From Sulfurimonas sp. SAG-AH-194-C21 (GTDB taxonomy: Bacteria > Campylobacterota > Campylobacteria > Campylobacterales > Sulfurimonadaceae): a DNA stretch of 38,681 nucleotides. The stretch is taken from the NCBI RefSeq assembly GCF_029215985.1, contig NZ_JAEMVC010000019.1, positions 1 to 38,681 on the forward strand, read 5' to 3'. The notes beneath the pieces are model-generated. The model did no database searches and was not told where the DNA came from. It worked only from the letters and a program-made list of their open reading frames with translations. Positions 1 through 8,193 of the stretch are shown in pieces. The first letter of the stretch is position 1; each line of letters begins with the position of its first letter. Made by a program: the position numbers and the translations under genes.

Positions 1-361
1 TGAGTTTAGTGTATATAGGGTTGAAGTCTTCATTCTTTATTTTAGAGAGAAGTTTATGTGCTTTAGTAGAAAAGTTTCCGCCTATGCCCTCTGTAATCTT
101 TTCAATGATATCAAGAACTATCTCATCTTCAAGAGATTTAGTCTTCTCCACTCTAAAACCATCTTGCATTTTCCATTTTTTATTCTCTTGATAGATTGGA
201 AAAGAGACTAAACGCTCGTTAAAGTCTCTTTGTATAGTTCTATCACTCGTGTTAAACTCTTTTGCTAACTCTTTGACTGAGAGTGCCTCCCCATAATTGA
301 GTTTTGACAGAATGACAGTGAGTCGTGTTAGTATCTTATCGTAGTCGTGTTTGTATGCCAT
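1..361 (-). CDS. HTH transcriptional regulator, probably WYL-domain family (partial, 3' end outside window)
   Basis: Reading the minus strand from the ATG at 361 gives 120 open codons that run off the left edge, beginning MAYKHDYDKILTRL. Residues about 20-55 form a winged helix-turn-helix of the DeoR/WYL type (VKELAKEF, then SDRTIQRDF). A segment of the kind that links the HTH to a WYL domain follows (KWKMQDGF, then SLEDEIVLDIL). The WYL domain itself would lie outside the window, so that name is an inference. The start is two bases after the stop of the RhuM-Fic gene, so it is the last visible gene of operon A. WYL regulators often control phage-defence operons by sensing a ligand or nucleic acid (family knowledge); here it could be an autoregulator of the operon. 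Confidence 0.8.
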   Translation of the reverse strand, partial: MAYKHDYDKILTRLTVILSKLNYGEALSVKELAKEFNTSDRTIQRDFNERLVSFPIYQENKKWKMQDGFRVEKTKSLEDEIVLDIIEKITEGIGGNFSTKAHKLLSKIKNEDFNPIYTKL

Positions 362-363
362 AT

Positions 364-1329
364 TTATATCTCACTTTCAAAGATTAGATGTTTAATCAGT
401 TTAATCAAGATATCTTTCTCTTTTGGATCACTTGAGGCTACTAAAAGAGTGAGTGTGACAAGTGCATTTTCATTTATTTTCTTCTCACCATTTTCTTTGT
501 ACAAATACTCACATTTATCTAAAAAATATATAAATAGAAATGCTGCACTACGTTTGTTCCCATCGTTAAATGGATGATCTTTAATGACAAAGTAAAGTAA
601 ATGAGCAGCCTTGTCCTCTATGCTAGGATACAGTTCAACACCACTAAAAGTCTGATATAAGTTTCCAATAATTCCAGACAACTCCTTTGCTTTTTCATTT
701 GCAAAAAGTTTTGTTGCTTCACCTTTTTTTATAAGTTCAAATTTAACCTTATCCAATACATCCGTAACCTCTTCATAAGTCAAATGATAAGCAGAACTTT
801 TACCATCAAAATCATTAATGTTACTTTTATCGTAACTCTCAAGCAGTGATAGTGTCTTAGTGTAGGAATTTAAAAGGTTTAAAATCTCTTTTTCATCTCC
901 TATGCTTTGAGTAGTAAGTAAGTCTATAGTCTGTTTTAGATTGTTAAGAATATCTTTTGTTTGAGTGATTTTTTTCTCATTAATTGCATAGCCATTTAGG
1001 AGATACTTGTTGAGAACTGATGTTGCCCATTTTCTAAATTCTATGGCTTTTTTAGAGTTAGTTCGGTAGCCTACTGCTAAGATAATATCTAAACTGTAAA
1101 ACTTCACCAGTTTATCAGAATTTGCAATGTGCATTTTTTGCACATTGCTTTTTTCATCTACCTCATTATCTTTTAAAATATTATTAATATGTTTTGTAAT
1201 TACTGTTCTATCTTTATCAAAGATTTGAGTGATCTGTTTTTGAGACAACCATACAGAGTCACCTTCAAGATTAACTTCTAGTTGGCTATTTCCATTTTCA
1301 TCGCTGTATATTTCTATTGTATTTTGCAT
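364..1329 (-). CDS. RhuM-family protein fused to a Fic/Doc domain
   Basis: The 321-residue protein has two parts. Residues about 10-125 match the RhuM (virulence protein) family: VWLSQKQI near 26, then KFYSLDIILAVGYR near 76 and EFRKWATSVL near 97. Residues about 175-320 are a Fic/Doc domain with the full active-site motif HPFNDGNKR at 252-260, including the catalytic His and the phosphate-binding loop. Fic enzymes transfer AMP or another phosphate-containing group to target proteins; Doc phosphorylates EF-Tu (family knowledge). Its start directly abuts the stop of the DUF2779 gene with no gap, so translational coupling in operon A is likely. No obvious small antitoxin gene lies beside it. 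It may be a toxin or abortive-infection effector, or it may regulate the other proteins. Confidence 0.88.
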   Translation of the reverse strand: MQNTIEIYSDENGNSQLEVNLEGDSVWLSQKQITQIFDKDRTVITKHINNILKDNEVDEKSNVQKMHIANSDKLVKFYSLDIILAVGYRTNSKKAIEFRKWATSVLNKYLLNGYAINEKKITQTKDILNNLKQTIDLLTTQSIGDEKEILNLLNSYTKTLSLLESYDKSNINDFDGKSSAYHLTYEEVTDVLDKVKFELIKKGEATKLFANEKAKELSGIIGNLYQTFSGVELYPSIEDKAAHLLYFVIKDHPFNDGNKRSAAFLFIYFLDKCEYLYKENGEKKINENALVTLTLLVASSDPKEKDILIKLIKHLIFESEI

Positions 1330-2832
1330 TTACAATTGTAACTTATTTGACATTAAACTGTCTGTCATTATGTTCTGTAACTTCTCCCAAATTCGGACCA
1401 TAGCCAAAGTATCAAGGTGACAATAAGCAAGTAAGTCTTTTTTTATATCAGCGAGTTGACTTTTATCTTTGAGCAGATGTAAATTAGCAAAAGTATCCAT
1501 AGCATCCCCACCATTTTGAATTGAACCAAGTTTTTTGTAGTCTAGTTCATCATCATCTGGGAAAAGTGTCGGCAGAACTACTTTTATAGAGTATTTACCA
1601 TTGAATTTTGGATGGTAGTAGTGTTTATATTGGAATGGGTGTGCAAGGTCTATAAACCTCTCATTTAGAGCCAATAGTTCATCACTAATATCAGAACACA
1701 CTAAAGCCAAGTTCTTAATCTGTGTTATCTCAAACGATTGGTTAAACGCGATGATAGAACCCGTTGGTGTAATCTCTTTTAACATCTGCTCTGATAACGC
1801 TCTTCTTGGGTCACTATTTTCATCTCCTAAAAACTCTTTATGTTCTAAAGTTCCATCTTCATGTAAGATATGTAGTGAATACTGAAAAGGCATTTGTGCA
1901 TAAGGTCTTTGGTTATCAAACCTTGGAATAGCATTTTGAAAAGTTTCAAAATCAAAGAAGTTTATAGGATATTCAATCGTGTCTAAAAACTCTTGTATTT
2001 TTGGTTTATCTATTTTTATCTCTTGCGACCTATGATGTTGTATTTGTAAGCTGGCATTTTTACCTAAATGAAAATCCTCTGGAACATCATCTATTGCTAC
2101 GATACCTTGGTAGTAAAGTTTCCATTGCTTACCCATAGCATAAGATATATCAAATACTGAATTCTGTTTAGGTATATGCTTCCAACAATGTGAATGAAAG
2201 TCACATCCATAAGGGTCACTACAATGTTTTCCAATATCAATACTAGGTATATCATTTTGAAGCATTTCTTCCATTTCAAGAAGTTGTGGTTCTATCTCAT
2301 CTTGCTTTTCTAAAACTATATCTGTAATATCATCAATAAGAAATAACTCTTTTATGTTAAGTTCGCTATCTCTCACATACTTGTTGTTAATATGAACTAC
2401 ATAAGCACGATTTAGGTTTATGGCTTTTGAAAGAGCATACCATTGAATAGAAGTGTCGTTGATGTGATACTCTTTTGTATAAGTCGAAGCTTTAACTTCA
2501 TATATATCCCAAGCAGTTCCATTTTTCACTAAAATATCAGCCATTGCAAAAATACCATCTTCTTTGAATGTTGCTTCATAGATTACTTGTGTACCATTAG
2601 CTATAAGTTCTTTAGTTTTTTCAATCATACCATTGAAGTCATTACTAACAAACTCTATCTCTACACCATTAGGAAATAGTTCTTTCGCTAACTTCTCAAC
2701 ATCATATCCAGTATTAAAACTTGATTCTGTCTTATTGCTTGGTATATCTCTTAGTTCTTGATTATTCTTATATAACCATAAAGACTTATGACACTGTAAG
2801 CCTCTTATATATTGGGATTTAGATAGTCTCAT
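1330..2832 (-). CDS. DUF2779 protein: Cas4-like Fe-S PD-(D/E)XK nuclease plus DEDD exonuclease-like domain
   Basis: The 500-residue protein opens with the DUF2779 signature (KSQYIRGLQCHKSLWL). The N-terminal half carries a PD-(D/E)XK pattern: D99 in MADI, then E112 and K114 in YEVKA. Four cysteines, C14 and then C204, C210 and C216, are spaced like the 4Fe-4S cluster of Cas4 and AddB nucleases. The second half carries a DnaQ-like pattern: FFDFET at 292-297, FNQSFE at 363-368 and AYCHLDTLAM near 469-478 with D475. It is therefore probably a DNA or RNA processing enzyme with two nuclease modules. The start overlaps the stop of the DUF262 gene by four bases (ATGA), showing coupling. The domain assignment is strong; the substrate and role are inferred from its defence-like neighbours. 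Confidence 0.85.
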   Translation of the reverse strand: MRLSKSQYIRGLQCHKSLWLYKNNQELRDIPSNKTESSFNTGYDVEKLAKELFPNGVEIEFVSNDFNGMIEKTKELIANGTQVIYEATFKEDGIFAMADILVKNGTAWDIYEVKASTYTKEYHINDTSIQWYALSKAINLNRAYVVHINNKYVRDSELNIKELFLIDDITDIVLEKQDEIEPQLLEMEEMLQNDIPSIDIGKHCSDPYGCDFHSHCWKHIPKQNSVFDISYAMGKQWKLYYQGIVAIDDVPEDFHLGKNASLQIQHHRSQEIKIDKPKIQEFLDTIEYPINFFDFETFQNAIPRFDNQRPYAQMPFQYSLHILHEDGTLEHKEFLGDENSDPRRALSEQMLKEITPTGSIIAFNQSFEITQIKNLALVCSDISDELLALNERFIDLAHPFQYKHYYHPKFNGKYSIKVVLPTLFPDDDELDYKKLGSIQNGGDAMDTFANLHLLKDKSQLADIKKDLLAYCHLDTLAMVRIWEKLQNIMTDSLMSNKLQL

Positions 2833-5021
2833 ATGTACTTACCTACAGGATAAAGGAATCTAGTGATTTTAGCTATTTCTTTTATTTTTCTTACTTCAGC
2901 AAGATTTAGTTCCCAAGAAGGATAAAGTGTAGTAAAGTCTCTAACTATAAAAAAAATACTTTTTTTATAAGATATCATTTTTTTACTATAAGGGTCATTC
3001 CCAATAGAACGGTTTATACTATATTCTAAAATCATTAAATTGCCAATTGTATTTAATGTATTTTTCCAGTCATCTTTGACATCATCACTTTCAAAGTCAC
3101 TATCATTTCGTGATTTTATATGTTCTACATCTATTTTTGTATCAAATATTAACTTCTCTATTTCTTTAATAGTTTTTTTACTTTTATTCTCCTCAATAGA
3201 AGCACTCATTCTGGTCAATATATTTTTTATTTTTGGATTCCAAAAAATATCACCTGAAATTTTCTCTTCTATAATTTCTTTTTGCAAGAAATGTTTTTGG
3301 TTTACTTCATGAATAACTTCATTAATATTTTTAACACCTTGTACTAAATCTTGGAAAATTTTCTTTGTAAAATAATGCATCTCTATTGTTTGTTTTTGGT
3401 ACATCAATGTATAACTTATATATAACCTACTAAGTGATTGAATTAATTGGTTGTATTTTTCATCTGTTGCATCATCTCTTAATAAGTATAAGAAGGGTAA
3501 ATTCCAATAATTACTATATCTACTCCACCATAAAAGTCTTAATGACAACATAGTATTAAAGTCATCAAAATTTCCACTTACACCATAGTGCTTACTTTCC
3601 CATATATACCTTACTTCTAGGATTTTATTTATATCTTCTATTTTTAATGGATTATCTACAGTTTTCAATTCTGAAAACCCATTCCACTGTTTGATATTTA
3701 GAAGTGAGTCAAATAATTGTTCAAAAAATGCACCTGTTGCCATCCGCCAAAGTGTCATATTTAATTCATATTTTGAAATTAAATAACTTTTATAAATACT
3801 CAGAATTCCAGTCATATCCGTAATTTTCTTATTTGCATTACTATTATATATATCTATTCTTTCATATAACTTATCAATATTTTCAAAAATTTCTTTACTG
3901 TCTCCAGAATTTGAAAGATATTCATATAATCGTATTTTAAATATATCGGTATTATCTAAATCAAGTCCAGTAGTATTAATAGCATTAAATATTTGCAATG
4001 TTTTACTTAATCCAGCTTTTGTTTCTATAACAACAAAATAAAGATTTGTTAATAAATGTGTTATAAAATCATCTTCTTTAAATTCCTGTTCATCATCTTC
4101 TTTATCTACTAATATATTTAATTCAAAATATTTTTTTAATAAATTATAATTTTCTGTATATTTATTTAACTCATTTTCAAATTTATTCTCAAATAGCACC
4201 TCTTTTAAAGCTTTTGACTGTTGTCCTCTATTCACATCTGTATCAATCCATTTAAAATCAAAAGATTTCAATTTTTCATTATCTATATATATTTCACTCA
4301 AAACTTTAATCAATAATGTTAAGGTTGTAATCCGTTGTTGTCCATCTATTATTTCTTGATAGTAACTATTTTTTTCAGGACATTTTTTTTCTGATAATTG
4401 CATAGTACCGATAAACATACTTTCACTTTCAGATTTCTTTTCTGCACCCCAAAAAGACAGAAAAATATCATTTAAAAAAGTTTCAATTTGTGATTCATTC
4501 CAAGAATAAGGCCTTTGATAGATGGGTACTAAATATTTTAACTCTTTTTGTATGAGACTTACAGTGCTGGAGTCAATATCAAATAAATTGTAGGTATAAC
4601 TTTTTATTTGGAATTTTTTATTTGTAGATAATCTATCATTATAAAGTTTTTTAACAGTCTCGGCTTCTTTATTCATCGCTTGAAAAGTACGACCTCTTGT
4701 AATAGTAAATACATCCTCGCAATTCAAATCAAATATTTCAACTCTAAAACCTATAACCCAATTCTCATATTCAAATCGTTGTTGATCTTCTTCTTGGATT
4801 TCAAAAGATGTAATTGAAGTAGGAAGTGAAATCGCTTTTGCTATGCTCACAATTTTCAATCCATCACTTATAGCAACTATGTCACCTAATTTAACACTCT
4901 TTTGTATTTTATCTGTGTCTCTTCCTGCAAATACAATTCCATATTTACGAAATATATTTAAGATAGAAGATTGTTCTGTTCCTGTGTCACTCCATCTTGA
5001 TGCTACTTTCCATACATTCAT
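2829..5021 (-). CDS. DUF262/DUF1524 (GmrSD-like) protein with an N-terminal EVE/PUA-like domain
   Basis: The 730-residue protein has three visible parts. Residues 1 to about 120 (WKVASRWSDTG; GDIVAISDGLKIVSIAKA) look like a small PUA/EVE-type domain of the kind used to read modified bases; this is an inference. The DUF262 core follows, with YQRPYSW at 168-174 and the nucleotide-binding motif DGQQR at 226-230. Near the C-terminus is a DUF1524 HNH-like nuclease (DVEHIKSRND at 631-640; NTIGNLMILEYSIN near 656-670). DUF262 plus DUF1524 is the architecture of GmrSD and related type IV restriction enzymes that cut modified phage DNA with NTP hydrolysis (family knowledge). It starts 19 bases below the DUF4116 gene stop and overlaps the DUF2779 gene. 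It is very AT-rich, unlike the core genes to the right. Confidence 0.88.
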   Translation of the reverse strand: MNVWKVASRWSDTGTEQSSILNIFRKYGIVFAGRDTDKIQKSVKLGDIVAISDGLKIVSIAKAISLPTSITSFEIQEEDQQRFEYENWVIGFRVEIFDLNCEDVFTITRGRTFQAMNKEAETVKKLYNDRLSTNKKFQIKSYTYNLFDIDSSTVSLIQKELKYLVPIYQRPYSWNESQIETFLNDIFLSFWGAEKKSESESMFIGTMQLSEKKCPEKNSYYQEIIDGQQRITTLTLLIKVLSEIYIDNEKLKSFDFKWIDTDVNRGQQSKALKEVLFENKFENELNKYTENYNLLKKYFELNILVDKEDDEQEFKEDDFITHLLTNLYFVVIETKAGLSKTLQIFNAINTTGLDLDNTDIFKIRLYEYLSNSGDSKEIFENIDKLYERIDIYNSNANKKITDMTGILSIYKSYLISKYELNMTLWRMATGAFFEQLFDSLLNIKQWNGFSELKTVDNPLKIEDINKILEVRYIWESKHYGVSGNFDDFNTMLSLRLLWWSRYSNYWNLPFLYLLRDDATDEKYNQLIQSLSRLYISYTLMYQKQTIEMHYFTKKIFQDLVQGVKNINEVIHEVNQKHFLQKEIIEEKISGDIFWNPKIKNILTRMSASIEENKSKKTIKEIEKLIFDTKIDVEHIKSRNDSDFESDDVKDDWKNTLNTIGNLMILEYSINRSIGNDPYSKKMISYKKSIFFIVRDFTTLYPSWELNLAEVRKIKEIAKITRFLYPVGKYI

Positions 5022-5039
5022 TTTATCTCCAGACTCATT

Positions 5040-5759
5040 CTAAATTATTTTTATAAATTTTAAAACACTATATAAATAAAAAAACACTTGTAATTTAAAG
5101 TTTTTTTGTATATCTTGTGAAGTTTTTCTAAATATACTTGGCTCTAGTTTCATAACAGTTAAAACTACTTCCTCATCTTCTTGTAGCCTTTGAGATGCAA
5201 ATTCAAAAGACAATTCATTGTTCTTGCATGCAGTCAATACTACTTCTTTATCATCTTGTAGTTCCTTAGATGTAAACTCTAATGCTGAAAATCCATTTGT
5301 ATGAGAACATGCTGCTAAAACTATCTCTTTATCTTGTTTGAACTTTTCATCAACATAATATAATATCTCTACACTTGATTGACATGCAGCCAATACAATT
5401 TCTCTATCTAACTGTAATTCATCTGAAACACCTCTAATGTTCATCCCATCAAGTTTGCATACACTTAAAACGAACTCCCTATTTGATCTAAGTTCATCAG
5501 ATGCATATTCTAATACATCTGAATTACTGCAAGCAGCTAAAACGACTGCCTTATCTGCTTGTAGTTCGGTTGAAGCATATTCTAATGCATGCCCTCTCTC
5601 TTTACAAATTTCTAAAATAACTTCTTTATTTTCTCTTATTTTGGCAGAAGCATATTGTAATGTAGATCCCGACTCTTTACATACTCTCAGAACAATTTCC
5701 GTATTATCCTTGTCCTCTTCTGACATAAACTTAAAATTAACCACTTCTTCTCTTATCAT
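5040..5759 (-). CDS. DUF4116-repeat protein, first gene of operon A
   Basis: The 239-residue protein consists almost wholly of about eight tandem repeats of 24-27 residues, with a consensus close to KEVVLAAC, six variable residues, LEYASxELQxD. This is the DUF4116 pattern, known from bacterial, protist and giant-virus proteins of unknown function. The repeats should form a helical solenoid suited to binding a partner. There is no signal peptide or membrane segment. The ATG at 5759 has AGGA about ten bases upstream; an alternative start at the Met in MSEEDK would remove 11 residues. The DUF262 gene begins 18 bases downstream, so the two are very probably co-transcribed. Its role is unknown; in this context it could be a sensor, scaffold or inhibitor for the nucleases. 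Confidence 0.82.
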   Translation of the reverse strand: MIREEVVNFKFMSEEDKDNTEIVLRVCKESGSTLQYASAKIRENKEVILEICKERGHALEYASTELQADKAVVLAACSNSDVLEYASDELRSNREFVLSVCKLDGMNIRGVSDELQLDREIVLAACQSSVEILYYVDEKFKQDKEIVLAACSHTNGFSALEFTSKELQDDKEVVLTACKNNELSFEFASQRLQEDEEVVLTVMKLEPSIFRKTSQDIQKNFKLQVFFYLYSVLKFIKII

Positions 5760-5821
5760 AATAATCTATCCTATTTATATGTACTATAGCTTATCTAAAT
5801 AATAATTTAATACTATTAAGA

Positions 5822-6109
5822 TTAGTTAATTTTCATCATTTTACTAGTGCCATTACTTTTTAATACTTCCATATACTCAGAAAAAGTCTCACGAAGTGTT
5901 CCGTCAATATTTGAAAGCCATCTTGTAACATCATTCCAAGACTCTTCCTCATAATACTCTTTCAGCCATACTGTATCCGATTTTAGTTCATCAAAGTCTG
6001 CTAATTTTGATTTTGACTGTACAAGTTCAGTTAGCATCTCTATAGAGTGATTCAATAGTATTGTATTTGGGGTATTACTATCGTTACTTCTAATCTTGTG
6101 TTTAGTCAA
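5822..6109 (-). pseudogene. Remnant of an unrecognised gene, 5' end replaced by an IS21 fragment
   Basis: An open frame of 95 codons reads from a TTG at 6109 with no visible ribosome binding site. The part below about 6050 looks like genuine protein (ADFDELKSDTVWLKEYY; SWNDVTRWLSNIDGTLRE). The first 20 or so residues lie antisense to the istB remnant at 6051-6304, so they are not the original N-terminus. The simplest reading is that an insertion sequence removed the start of this gene and left the C-terminal about 75 residues. The stop lies 62 bases upstream of the DUF4116 gene on the same strand, so it may once have headed operon A. I do not recognise the family. Confidence 0.5.
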
Positions 6110-6304
6110 TGGAGCAGAATATTTGCTAATGATAAGGTTGTTACAACTGCCATTTTAGACAGGCTTTTACATCACTCACATGTTATAAATATTCTTGGAG
6201 ATTCATATAGACTCAAAGAAAAGAAAGAAGAAGGTCTCGTAGATTCAGACTTATATAAGTTTCAGACTAAAAAATCAGGTAAAGGAGTAAAAAAGAAGCT
6301 TTGA
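6051..6304 (+). pseudogene. istB: IS21-family istB, 3'-terminal remnant
   Basis: The plus-strand frame from about 6051 gives GITIVTSNLVFSQW, then ILDRLLHHSHVINI and GDSYRLKEKK. These are the conserved C-terminal blocks of IstB, the AAA+ helper ATPase of IS21-family transposition. Only about 80 of the usual 240-260 codons remain. The frame is closed upstream by a TAG near 6034, and neither the Walker motifs nor istA is present. It is therefore a dead fragment, and it marks the spot where an insertion sequence entered between operon B and operon A. Confidence 0.85.
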
Positions 6305-6697
6305 TAATCATATCTAAGAAATTAGCAACTATTATTTACTCACTCTTTAAGTACAACAAATCTTATGAAGCAAAGAGAGTTTTTATTCCTCATAGATAAT
6401 ACTAAACTGTTAGTTTTAGCACTTGTGAAAACAATGAGATTTTAATGAACATTGACCAAGAATGTATTACTTTTTTTATTTGATCATATGAATACTTTTT
6501 TCAAAGTACTCAAATAATGAAACAATATTCTAATGTCTATAAAGTTTAGTTTCCGTTTAAGCTATTCTTTATAGGATGGTTTTACAGTAAATTTTACCAC
6601 AACTTACATAAATCTATAAAAAATAATTTATGCTACGAATTCTTTAGTATTGTTAACATTTACTACTCCTTGTTTTTAGAAGTATACGAATATTGAG
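6305..6697. other. Non-coding stretch between the IS21 remnant and operon B
   Basis: About 390 very AT-rich bases with no convincing gene. On the minus strand a strong ribosome binding site (AAGGAG complement at 6666-6671) precedes an ATG at 6659, but the frame closes after eight codons (MLTILKNS), so it may be a fossil gene start. An imperfect hairpin lies near 6490-6512. I could not identify IS21 terminal repeats by eye. Confidence 0.5.
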
Positions 6698-6715
6698 TGA
6701 CATCTTTATGTCTGG
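6698..6715 (+). repeat. 18-bp direct repeat, left copy, flanking operon B
   Basis: TGACATCTTTATGTCTGG lies across the stop codon of the PcfJ-like gene (6706-6708). A copy with one difference lies at 11115-11132, just upstream of the first gene of the operon. Inside it GACAT and ATGTC form a short inverted repeat around CTTT. It could be a recombination or target-site footprint of the cassette. Confidence 0.75.
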
Positions 6716-8193
6716 TTAAGTGTTAGTATATTTTTTTCCCAATATTTAATAATATTCATATCTTTATTTGTAATGTCACAGTTTAAAACACCTTGTGCTT
6801 GCACAATTGTAAAGCCACTTAACTCAACCGCATACAAAAGTTCTTCTGCTCTAAATACTCCATAAATTATAGACATTTGAGCATGTATACTTCTGCTATA
6901 TGCAAACATACAGTTGTGAAGAATTTTTGCCCATAAACTAAGTTCTTTAACTGTTCTTGGGAGTTTAAATTCTAACTCTTGATGTGTACAACAAGCAGAT
7001 AAATAAACTTTATCATATTCAAAGTTCTCTTTAGCGTCTAAGTCATAAGATACTATATGAAAAACTCTCACTATCTCATCATGCAGTTTTTTTGTAGTAA
7101 GTTTTACTTTTGAAAAATACTCTTCTAATGAGCTAAAAGCATTTCTTGTTTGAAGCATGAGCAGAGTATCTCTCCAGTTGTTTAGTCTATTTTTATGCTC
7201 TTTTTTATCTTGCATATCTTCAATAAAAAGTTTTACTATTTGTTTCTCTGTGTAGTATCGTTTTAAAAATTGAATGAACTCAATTGCAACATAGAATGTT
7301 CCATCTGTAAATATATGTTGCTTAATTACTGGATGTATTCCATATAATTTAACAAGTAGGTCAATATTCTTAATGCTTCTTGAAAATATATAATCACTAT
7401 ATGGGTAATAGCCAATATTATTTATTGAATTTTCATAGCCTAGATAAAGTGCTTTTTTTATACTTTTTTCTTTACGGTTATCAACTATAAAATTGAGCAT
7501 TTCAACTTGTGTTGTATGTTTGATAGTATATTCAAAAATATTATTCATTCTCCAAAAGAAGAACCTATGCTCAATTAGATGAGTGTTCTTTAAGAAGAAT
7601 GTTAAATATTTTAGCTTTTCATCACTTGAAAATTCTTTGAGTTCATTATAATCTATCCACTCAATAGCTTTACTTTTATTCATCATTACATAGTTGTATA
7701 AGCTTTCTTTTGCTTCATCAAGTAAGAGCTTTTTAAAAGGTTGAACCCGGTCATCTATAAATAAGCTATATTGAGAAATTATTTTAGATGTATAAGAGAC
7801 TCGATGAGCAGCAGTGCCATCTTTCTTAAATATAATATGTAGTAATTCTTTATCTTCTTGTTCAACTTCATTAACGGTATCGTTATAAATTGGCATCTCA
7901 TATTTAAGTGTAACTTTCCAATGCTTATCATTCTCACTTACTGTTGTACTCCATTTAAAATACTTCCAAATCTTAGTACTCTGCATATCTTCAAATACAA
8001 CAGCATCTTTAAAATAGTCATTACCACATATGGGACATAAAATATCTGGTGCTTCTGGCTCATCTATTTCTGTTTGTAGTTTAAACTCTTTGGTGCAAGT
8101 ACAAAAATAGTGATGATGATATTTTGTATTGGTTTTATTTTCAACCGATAAAATCCAGCTATTTTTATTTTTGTATTTAAGCAACATTAGCAA
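6706..8193 (-). CDS. PcfJ-like protein with N-terminal zinc ribbon
   Basis: The 495-residue protein has an N-terminal zinc-ribbon pattern (C31xC33, then C53PIC56) and a long middle region rich in aromatic and charged residues without a recognised fold. Its C-terminal 100 residues resemble the PcfJ family: LPRTVKELSLWAKILHNCMF, YGVFRAEELLYAVEL, then QAQGVLN near the end. PcfJ was named from an enterococcal conjugative plasmid and its biochemical role is not established; many homologues lie in mobile or phage-like loci (family knowledge). The start overlaps the FtsZ-like gene by seven bases, so the two are translationally coupled. It is the last gene of operon B. The family call rests on the C-terminal pattern only. 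Confidence 0.72.
   Translation of the reverse strand: MLMLLKYKNKNSWILSVENKTNTKYHHHYFCTCTKEFKLQTEIDEPEAPDILCPICGNDYFKDAVVFEDMQSTKIWKYFKWSTTVSENDKHWKVTLKYEMPIYNDTVNEVEQEDKELLHIIFKKDGTAAHRVSYTSKIISQYSLFIDDRVQPFKKLLLDEAKESLYNYVMMNKSKAIEWIDYNELKEFSSDEKLKYLTFFLKNTHLIEHRFFFWRMNNIFEYTIKHTTQVEMLNFIVDNRKEKSIKKALYLGYENSINNIGYYPYSDYIFSRSIKNIDLLVKLYGIHPVIKQHIFTDGTFYVAIEFIQFLKRYYTEKQIVKLFIEDMQDKKEHKNRLNNWRDTLLMLQTRNAFSSLEEYFSKVKLTTKKLHDEIVRVFHIVSYDLDAKENFEYDKVYLSACCTHQELEFKLPRTVKELSLWAKILHNCMFAYSRSIHAQMSIIYGVFRAEELLYAVELSGFTIVQAQGVLNCDITNKDMNIIKYWEKNILTLNQT

Noticed and set aside
9..191. 60-codon plus-strand frame at the left edge
   Set aside because: Antisense to the HTH regulator, whose motifs are clear on the minus strand.
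6633..6659. Minus-strand ATG with a strong AAGGAG site and an eight-codon frame (MLTILKNS)
   Set aside because: Too short to support as a gene; could be a fossil start or a leader peptide, but nothing downstream supports either.
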